From an uncultured Pirellula sp. (GTDB lineage Bacteria > Planctomycetota > Planctomycetia > Pirellulales > Pirellulaceae): DNA of 6,678 nucleotides. Positions 1-4,195 of the stretch are shown here, piece after piece. A program made the translations under genes and the position numbers. The stretch covers positions 1-6,678 of the forward strand of contig CAITIF010000786.1 in the NCBI GenBank assembly GCA_903892365.1, read 5' to 3'. How positions within the stretch are numbered: the stretch's first letter is position 1; each line of letters opens with the position of its first letter. The notes beneath the pieces are model-generated. The model made no database searches. It was not told where the DNA came from and was given only the letters and a program-made list of their open reading frames with translations.

Positions 1-1
1 A

Positions 2-121
2 GCAGTCGTTGAACCAGCAGCCGTTGAACCAGCAGCCGTTGAACCAGCAGCCGTTGAGCCAGCGGCCGTTGAGCCAGCAGTCGTTGAACCTGCGGCCGTT
101 GAGCCAGCAGCCGTTGAACCA
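2..121 (+). repeat. 15-bp in-frame tandem repeat encoding AAVEP (8 copies)
   Basis: Eight consecutive 15-bp units of consensus gcagccgttgaacca fill 2-121, with a decayed ninth beginning at 122. The array probably continues left of the window. Most differences between units are silent (gaa/gag, cca/cct, gca/gcg); units 1 and 6 have gtc instead of gcc, changing Ala to Val. The period is a multiple of three, so unit gain or loss would change protein length without breaking the frame. Confidence 0.95.
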
Positions 122-1141
122 GCAGCCGAGGCACCCTTGGCAGAACCGGAGATGGCACCCGTAGAACCCGAGCCCGCAATTGTCGAGCCGGAGCCGGCTG
201 CTTTGGCTCCCGATGATGCGATGCCGCTCGAAGACGCCGCCGTTCCGGCAGAAGTTGCCGAGCCAGTAGAACTCGAGCCAATCATGGAAGAGCCCGCTGC
301 AGTTGAACCGCCTGCAGCTGAGCCAGATGCCGTTGCACCGATCGACGATTTGTTTGGCGAGCCCGCAGCAGAACCTGCAGCCGCCGATGCAGTGGCTGAA
401 CCAGAAATGGAACTCGATGCCGAACCTGCTGCCGAACCTGCTGCCGAACCTGAAATGGCTGCCGAACCTGCGGCCGACCTCGACGCACTTTTTGGCGACG
501 AACCAGCAGCAGCCGCTGCGGATGAACCCGCAATGCCTGACGCCGAACCCGCAGCGGAACCAATGGCTGATAACGATCTGTTTGGTGAACCTGCACCCGA
601 GGCAGCCGCAGAAGAACCTGCAGCTCCAGCCGAAAATGCAGACGCTGCTCTCGATGGCCTGTTCGACGAAGAAGTTAAGCCAGAGGCAGATCCACTAGAC
701 GCCCCTGCCAAGGATCCAAAAGATCCGGATCTTGAAGACATCTTCGGTAAGCCCGTCAAGTCGGATGCAGCAACCCCAACAGATCTTGATAACTCCTCAC
801 CGAAGACCAAGGTCTCAGCACCGAATGACGATGACGCTGCCTTAGATGACCTATTTGGTGTTGGCGCTGCTGCTCCCGCTCCGAAGTTTGAAGGTGCTGA
901 GTACCGTCAATGGGTTGATAACACAGGTGCCTATTCGGTGAACGCTCGACTCGCGGTGATTTTCACCGACAAAGTCAAACTGATGAAGGAGAACGGAAGC
1001 TTCACTACCGTTCCGCTCGCTCGACTGAGCGAAGCAGATTTCGGATATGTTCAATGGGTGGCTTCCAGCATGACCGGCGAAACCGCTTCCATGCTGGTGA
1101 AGAAAGATGCGTCCTCAACGAGCTCCGAAAGCACTCGGTAG
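2..1141 (+). CDS. SHD1-domain protein with long acidic Ala/Pro/Glu-rich repeat region (5' partial)
   Basis: The frame is open from base 2 to the TAG at 1139-1141, so 379 residues are visible and the true start lies left of the window; the TTG at 137 is an internal leucine codon. Residues 1-40 are eight AAVEP-type pentapeptides. Residues up to about 295 are low-complexity, rich in Ala, Pro and Glu/Asp, with six short acidic motifs of the form D-x-(L/I)-F-(G/D) (DLFG, ALFG, DLFG, GLFD, DIFG, DLFG). The only folded-looking part is C-terminal, nt 896-1066, where EYRQWVDNTGAYSV, a VKLMKENG strand and a VPLARLSEADFGYV segment match SHD1 (SLA1 homology domain 1). SHD1 proteins are numerous in planctomycetes and their bacterial role is unknown; the eukaryotic domain is a protein-interaction module. 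I infer a disordered acidic tether ending in a small binding domain. Localisation cannot be judged without the N-terminus. Family call confident, function unknown. Confidence 0.88.
   Translation, partial: AVVEPAAVEPAAVEPAAVEPAAVEPAVVEPAAVEPAAVEPAAEAPLAEPEMAPVEPEPAIVEPEPAALAPDDAMPLEDAAVPAEVAEPVELEPIMEEPAAVEPPAAEPDAVAPIDDLFGEPAAEPAAADAVAEPEMELDAEPAAEPAAEPEMAAEPAADLDALFGDEPAAAAADEPAMPDAEPAAEPMADNDLFGEPAPEAAAEEPAAPAENADAALDGLFDEEVKPEADPLDAPAKDPKDPDLEDIFGKPVKSDAATPTDLDNSSPKTKVSAPNDDDAALDDLFGVGAAAPAPKFEGAEYRQWVDNTGAYSVNARLAVIFTDKVKLMKENGSFTTVPLARLSEADFGYVQWVASSMTGETASMLVKKDASSTSSESTR
419..451 (+). repeat. 12-bp in-frame repeat encoding AEPA (2.75 copies)
   Basis: Two exact units of gccgaacctgct followed by gccgaacct lie inside the acidic region of the SHD1-protein gene. 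They encode AEPA-AEPA-AEP. The period and sequence differ from the 15-bp array upstream, so the low-complexity region seems to have grown through more than one short duplication. Confidence 0.85.
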
Positions 1142-1163
1142 CACGGCGATTCGCAAGGGGCAA

Positions 1164-1239
1164 CCTGAGCTGCGGGCGCTAGCTGCGACAACTATTTTTC
1201 TGCAGGGATCCGTACCGCGGCTAGCGCCCGCGGCTCAGG
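1164..1239 (+). repeat. Long inverted repeat: 24-bp stem, 28-nt loop, between SHD1 gene and uppS
   Basis: The left arm 1164-1187 (cctgagctgcgggcgctagc...) pairs with the right arm 1216-1239 (...gctagcgcccgcggctcagg). Of 24 positions, 22 are Watson-Crick and the other two are U-G wobbles when transcribed from the plus strand; on the minus-strand RNA they would be A-C mismatches. The loop is 1188-1215. It starts 22 nt after the SHD1-gene stop. No U-run follows the right arm, so it is not a standard intrinsic terminator. It may be an RNA structure in the uppS leader, a transcript 3'-end stabiliser, or a copy of a dispersed palindromic (REP-like) repeat. Confidence 0.8.
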
Positions 1240-1290
1240 ATATACAATCCAGGAATGATTGGTATCTCTCGGATCTTCAGCGATTTCAAA

Positions 1291-1317
1291 ACTCTTTTGC
1301 TAGGGATGCAAAAGAGT
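1291..1317 (+). promoter_or_regulatory. Perfect 10-bp hairpin in the uppS leader
   Basis: actcttttgc (1291-1300) and gcaaaagagt (1308-1317) are exact reverse complements around a 7-nt loop, tagggat. The hairpin ends 15 nt before the AAGGA ribosome-binding site of uppS and has no following U-run. It may affect translation initiation or mRNA stability. No known riboswitch or protein-binding leader was recognised. Confidence 0.6.
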
Positions 1318-1332
1318 CTCTAGGGCGATGGC

Positions 1333-1337
1333 AAGGA
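1333..1337 (+). promoter_or_regulatory. Ribosome-binding site that decides the uppS start
   Basis: AAGGA lies 9 nt before the ATG at 1347. The frame stays open upstream to an ATG at 1107, but that start would overlap the SHD1 gene by 35 bp and add 80 residues with no resemblance to the family. This site and the family alignment favour 1347. Confidence 0.6.
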
Positions 1338-1346
1338 TTGGTTCCT

Positions 1347-2120
1347 ATGGCGTTCTTTCGAAGCAAACGAAAGCCGATCGAATCGAAGGCTCTACGACCT
1401 GGGGAGAACGGGTCTACCCTAACCGTGCCCGCACACATAGCCATCATCATGGATGGGAACGGTCGATGGGCACAATCCCGAGGACTTCCTCGTGTAGAGG
1501 GCCATCGTCGTGGCGCTCAATCGGTGCGCAGGATTTCGGAAGCTTGCCGCGAATTGGGTGTTCGCTATCTCACCCTCTACTGCTTCTCCCACGAGAACTG
1601 GAAACGCCCCAAAGAGGAGCTTGATTTCTTGATGGGATTGCTCAAAACATTCCTGATTCAAGAACGCTCAACCCTCATCAAAAACGACATACGCCTAACG
1701 ATCATCGGCCGCCGTGAAGGGATCCCGATGGATGTCCAAACAGAAATGGACCGCTCCCTCGAGGCAAGCAAAGATGGAAAGTCACTTACTCTATGCCTTG
1801 CCATCAATTACGGATCACGACAAGAAATACTCGACTCCGTTCTCGCGATCGTGGCCAAGGTTCAGTCCAAGGAACTATCGAGCGAAGACATCAATGAGTC
1901 AACCATCGCGGAAAACCTTTACACGGCAGGCATGCCTGATCCTGACCTGCTCATCCGAACCAGTGGCGAAATGCGGATCAGCAATTACCTGCTATGGCAA
2001 ATCAGCTATAGCGAACTTTGGATTACGAAGAAGGCATGGCCAGAATTTGACAAGCCTGATCTGATTCAAGCAATTCAAGATTACCACCAGCGAGATCGAC
2101 GATTCGGCGGCATCGCTTAA
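1347..2120 (+). CDS. uppS: Isoprenyl transferase / undecaprenyl diphosphate synthase (cis-prenyltransferase)
   Basis: A 257-residue cytoplasmic or membrane-associated enzyme. The family condenses isopentenyl diphosphate units onto farnesyl diphosphate in cis to make undecaprenyl diphosphate, the precursor of the lipid carrier for peptidoglycan and other envelope glycans. Family motifs are in order: HIAIIMDGNGRWA with the catalytic Asp36; GHRRGA with His53; LTLYCFSHENWKRP (residues 76-88) with Phe80, Ser81, Glu83, Asn84, Trp85 and Arg87; LAINYGSRQEI (151-161); DPDLLIRTSGEMRIS (198-212) with Arg204, Arg210 and Ser212; and SYSELW with Glu223, the expected Mg2+ ligand. It ends in the usual RRFGG. 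Length matches the roughly 250-residue family norm. The N-terminal basic segment (RSKRKP) is slightly long. The start at 1347 has an AAGGA site and leaves a 205-nt leader with two hairpins. A ThuA-like gene follows after 23 bp. No missing catalytic residue was seen. Chain length cannot be set from sequence alone. Confidence 0.95.
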   Translation: MAFFRSKRKPIESKALRPGENGSTLTVPAHIAIIMDGNGRWAQSRGLPRVEGHRRGAQSVRRISEACRELGVRYLTLYCFSHENWKRPKEELDFLMGLLKTFLIQERSTLIKNDIRLTIIGRREGIPMDVQTEMDRSLEASKDGKSLTLCLAINYGSRQEILDSVLAIVAKVQSKELSSEDINESTIAENLYTAGMPDPDLLIRTSGEMRISNYLLWQISYSELWITKKAWPEFDKPDLIQAIQDYHQRDRRFGGIA

Positions 2121-2143
2121 CCCACTAGGAAGGAAGATAACCC

Positions 2144-3073
2144 ATGCAAACCTACCACCGCCCCAATCGACGTCAGATCCTTTTACAAGGCGCAAGTGCT
2201 TTCGGAGCCCTGAGCCTGTCGCCCACTATATTTCAGACGGCACAAAGCGCTGAGCTGGAACGAAAACGCTTGCTGTTTTTTACCAAGAGCTCCGGGTTTC
2301 AACACAGCGTGATCACACGCGAAGGAACGGAACTTGCCTACGCCGAGCGACTCGTGACAGAACTTGGAAAGAAAAACAACATCGATGTCACTTGCTCCAA
2401 GGATGGACGGATTTTTGACAAGGACTACGAGCAATTCGATGGCTTCTTCTTCTTCACCTCGCTGGACCTGACCACTTCCGGTACAGATCAACAACCACCC
2501 ATGACCATTCTAGGCAAAAAGAATTTGCTGGAATCCATTGCTGGCGGAAAAGGTTTCGCAGGTGCCCATGCGGCCTCCGACACGTTCCATTCGGAGGGCG
2601 ATCGCTTCGAAGGCCAATCCACCCCAGATCCCTATATTCAAATGATTGGCGGCGAGTTTATTCGCCACGGCCGGCAACAAGAAGCAACCATGCGAATTGC
2701 ATCCAGCACCTTCCCCGGTTTGCCCATCGAAAGCGATTCAGCGACCAAAAAATCTTTTCGATTAAATGATGAATGGTACAGTCTGAAAAATTTCGCTCCG
2801 GACATGCACGTTATTCTGGTGCAAGAGACCGAAGGTATGGTCGATACAGATTACAAGCGCCCCGCTTACCCAGCGACTTGGGCTCGCAAGCACGGGCAAG
2901 GACGCGTTTTTTACACGTCAATGGGACATCGTGAAGATGTATGGCCCAATCCCATTTTTGAATCTCTGCTTTTGGGAGCATTCAATTGGACGCTTCGTCG
3001 CGTGGAAGCCGAAATCCCGTCCAACCTAGAAACAGTTTGCCCCAAAGCATCCACTTTGCCAAACCTGAAATAA
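2144..3073 (+). CDS. Exported ThuA-like domain protein (trehalose-utilisation family fold)
   Basis: 309 residues with a strong AGGAAGGAAG site about 7 nt before the ATG and an in-frame TAA two codons upstream, which fixes the start. The N-terminus has the twin arginine NRRQILLQG (Arg9-Arg10), then a modest hydrophobic stretch and a likely cleavage near residues 33-37, suggesting Tat or Sec export. From residue 42 the protein matches the ThuA family (class I glutamine-amidotransferase-like fold): LLFFTKSSGFQHS, a GFAGAHAASDTFH elbow (138-149), YIQMIGGEFIRHG (164-176), the DEWY motif (209-212), and YPATWARKHGQGRVFYTSMGHRED (242-265). The only cysteines are at 84 and 299, so no Cys nucleophile sits at the elbow and amidotransferase chemistry is unlikely. 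ThuA-fold proteins are common in planctomycetes, often in sugar-related contexts; the substrate here is unknown. The 23-bp gap after uppS suggests co-transcription. Confidence 0.9.
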   Translation: MQTYHRPNRRQILLQGASAFGALSLSPTIFQTAQSAELERKRLLFFTKSSGFQHSVITREGTELAYAERLVTELGKKNNIDVTCSKDGRIFDKDYEQFDGFFFFTSLDLTTSGTDQQPPMTILGKKNLLESIAGGKGFAGAHAASDTFHSEGDRFEGQSTPDPYIQMIGGEFIRHGRQQEATMRIASSTFPGLPIESDSATKKSFRLNDEWYSLKNFAPDMHVILVQETEGMVDTDYKRPAYPATWARKHGQGRVFYTSMGHREDVWPNPIFESLLLGAFNWTLRRVEAEIPSNLETVCPKASTLPNLK

Positions 3074-3103
3074 CAAACGAAGCACCTACGCGATGTTCAT
3101 TGG

Positions 3104-3130
3104 GTGAATCGACAATTCGCTTTTCGCTTT
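3104..3130 (+). terminator. Candidate weak Rho-independent terminator after the ThuA-like gene
   Basis: A 6-bp stem (gtgaat 3104-3109 with attcgc 3115-3120, one G-U pair) around the loop cgaca is followed directly by ttttcgcttt. It begins about 30 nt after the stop codon at 3073, where the uppS-thuA transcript should end. The stem is short and the U-tract is interrupted, so this is tentative. Confidence 0.4.
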
Positions 3131-3225
3131 ACTGAGCCGCTGGCGCAAGCCGCGCCGAGTTTGGTTGCGCTGGATATGTGGTCGCGGCTATCGAGTTTTA
3201 GATGCTGCGCGTCTTGGCTTTCGAT

Positions 3226-3314
3226 CGTACTTGTACTCAATGAAATGGTACTCGTACCCATACTCGAATCACGCCGTCCGAGCACGAGTACCGCAGGTGC
3301 TTTGTAAGAGTACG
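3226..3314. repeat. GTAC/GAGTAC-rich degenerate repeat cluster
   Basis: GTAC occurs six times in 87 bp, at 3227, 3233, 3248, 3254, 3288 and 3310. The first two pairs form an imperfect 14-bp direct repeat (cgtacttgtactca and ggtactcgtaccca, 11 of 14 identical) with a 21-bp period, followed by a partial tactcg unit. A perfect 9-bp inverted repeat (ggtactcgt 3247-3255, acgagtacc 3284-3292) joins it to the right part. It sits between two converging 3' ends, which fits a dispersed intergenic repeat better than an operator. Confidence 0.65.
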
Positions 3315-3387
3315 AAAAGCCACGTTTCGAATTAGTGCGGTGATTGGGATTCCGGTTTTTCGCAACACCAAAACCCTTGCCCGCGAT

Positions 3388-3942
3388 TCATGAATTCCCA
3401 ATGAGTTCGCAAAGGCATTCCCATTCTAAATAGGCAATCCGTCCAACAGCATCCTCACGTTCCTTGGAGGAACGGGAACTAGCACTCAAATGCTCGTGGG
3501 CCGACACGAACTCGGTTGGCAAAAACATACCTTGATGGATGACTTTCAGCTCCGTCGCAATGTCCAACAACCCGTCCTGTGCCACTCGCTGAACGACGGC
3601 ATTCGATAGCAATTGCATCCATGGTTTATCCTTGGCATGCCGAAACCAATACTTTGCATTCCAATAGTCTCCCTCTAAACGATGAACGACTCCATGCAAG
3701 TAACTTCCATTTTGCGTTGAATCGTCTTGAACGATTTCATGTGCCGGTTCGATGATTCCAACGCGAAGCCAAAGCGATGCAGCAACCAACGAATCTGCCG
3801 ACACTTCGGATTCAGCAATCAACCGCGCCAAGTCCGCTCCTTCTTGAGACGTCGAACCCGATATCTTTGCATGAAGCGGAACGACGCGGGGAAGGGACTG
3901 GAGCCAGTCAAGTATGCTATCGTTTATTGGAAATGCTTTCAT
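3388..3942 (-). CDS. Conserved-looking hypothetical protein, function unknown
   Basis: A 184-residue soluble protein with no signal peptide or membrane segment. The ATG at 3942-3940 has a GAGAAGG ribosome-binding site 7 nt upstream, and an in-frame TGA (3957-3955 on the minus strand) lies five codons before it, so the start is well supported. The middle has the character of a conserved core: SLWLRVGIIEPAHEIVQD (residues 56-73), then a GSYLHGVVHRLEGDYWNAKYWFRHA block (79-103) rich in His, Trp, Tyr and Asn (His83, His87, Glu90, Asn95, Trp99). From memory, a similar G-S-x-x-H-x-x-x-H-R-x-E-G-D-x-x-N-A-x-Y-W-F pattern recurs in uncharacterised planctomycete and acidobacterial proteins; I know of no assigned function. 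The C-terminus contains EWECLCEL. The composition suggests mostly helices. The conserved His/Glu/Asn residues could bind a metal or ligand, but that is speculation. It is transcribed alone, divergently from the downstream ATPase-like gene. Confidence 0.88.
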   Translation of the reverse strand: MKAFPINDSILDWLQSLPRVVPLHAKISGSTSQEGADLARLIAESEVSADSLVAASLWLRVGIIEPAHEIVQDDSTQNGSYLHGVVHRLEGDYWNAKYWFRHAKDKPWMQLLSNAVVQRVAQDGLLDIATELKVIHQGMFLPTEFVSAHEHLSASSRSSKEREDAVGRIAYLEWECLCELIGNS

Positions 3943-4007
3943 TCGAATACCTTCTCAGTCTATTGGGCGCGGCCACGAATCGCGACTGCATCGAAAAAAG
4001 TTCTGCG

Positions 4008-4085
4008 GGATCGGTAGCCAGATCTACTTTGGGAGTTATCTAACTTGTACATAATTAAGGATCTGTAACCAGACCCACTACGGGA
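4008..4085. repeat. Imperfect 27-bp direct repeat in divergent intergenic region
   Basis: Copy 1 (4008-4034, beginning ggatcggtagccagatcta) and copy 2 (4059-4085, beginning ggatctgtaaccagaccca) agree at 21 of 27 positions, both end in ggga, and are offset by 51 bp. Each contains a ggatc...(c)cagatc-type partial dyad. Between them lies a small palindrome, agtta-tc-taact (4034-4045). The location between divergent starts allows a paired regulator-binding site, but a decayed dispersed intergenic repeat explains it equally well. Confidence 0.6.
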
Positions 4086-4122
4086 AAATGCTCTTTACCC
4101 AGATTACGCCATTGTGCTAGGC

Positions 4123-4172
4123 TCCTTATTGACCCACGGCGCATCGAATGGATCGAGCGCTTCGAATAAGGA
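4123..4172 (+). promoter_or_regulatory. Two-part hairpin just upstream of the ATPase-like gene's ribosome-binding site
   Basis: The outer arms tccttatt (4123-4130) and aataagga (4165-4172) are perfect complements. Inside, gcgc (4139-4142) pairs with gcgc (4157-4160) and tcg (4144-4146) with cga (4154-4156), leaving one bulged A and the loop aatggat. About 15 base pairs in total end 8 nt before the agggagga site at 4181-4188. This could modulate translation of the downstream gene; no known element was recognised. Confidence 0.45.
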
Positions 4173-4195
4173 ATCTGAAGAGGGAGGAACCCTAA

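Larger units (their letters stand above)
3074..3387. other. Non-coding gap between convergent genes
   Basis: This 314-nt stretch lies between the 3' ends of the ThuA-like gene and the minus-strand gene. Small open frames exist on both strands (for example 3104-3307 plus and 3097-3285 minus), but their translations are Ser/Arg/Leu-rich with no motif and no convincing ribosome-binding site, so I treat it as non-coding. It holds the terminator candidate near its left end and a GTAC-rich repeat cluster in the middle. At the right, an imperfect inverted repeat (ggtgattg 3339-3346, caacacc 3363-3369, one bulged base) lies just past the minus-strand gene's stop, without a clear U-run. Confidence 0.7.

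Noticed and set aside
2..121. Short regular repeats resembling a CRISPR array
   Set aside because: The units are contiguous 15-mers without spacers and form an in-frame coding repeat.
282..698. Open frames in other frames of the SHD1-protein gene
   Set aside because: They are Gln/Arg/Leu- or Asn/Pro-rich by-products of the low-complexity repeats in the true frame.
1243..1248. TACAAT as a -10 promoter element for uppS
   Set aside because: It matches the sigma-70 -10 consensus at five of six bases, but no -35-like hexamer is found at the expected spacing, which falls inside the 24-bp stem arm.
1107..1346. Upstream in-frame ATG giving UppS an 80-residue N-terminal extension
   Set aside because: It would overlap the SHD1 gene by 35 bp, the extra residues do not resemble the family, and the segment contains both inverted repeats. 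The ATG at 1347 has its own ribosome-binding site and gives the normal family length.
3104..3307. 67-codon plus-strand frame in the convergent gap
   Set aside because: It starts within the candidate terminator stem, lacks a ribosome-binding site, and runs through the GTAC repeat cluster.
3339..3369. Inverted repeat just past the minus-strand gene's stop as an intrinsic terminator
   Set aside because: The stem is bulged and no U-run follows on the minus strand.
4094..4123. TTTACC ... TGC-TAGGCT as a promoter for the ATPase-like gene
   Set aside because: Only 4 of 6 and 3 of 6 matches with an 18-bp spacer; too weak, and planctomycete promoter rules are poorly known.
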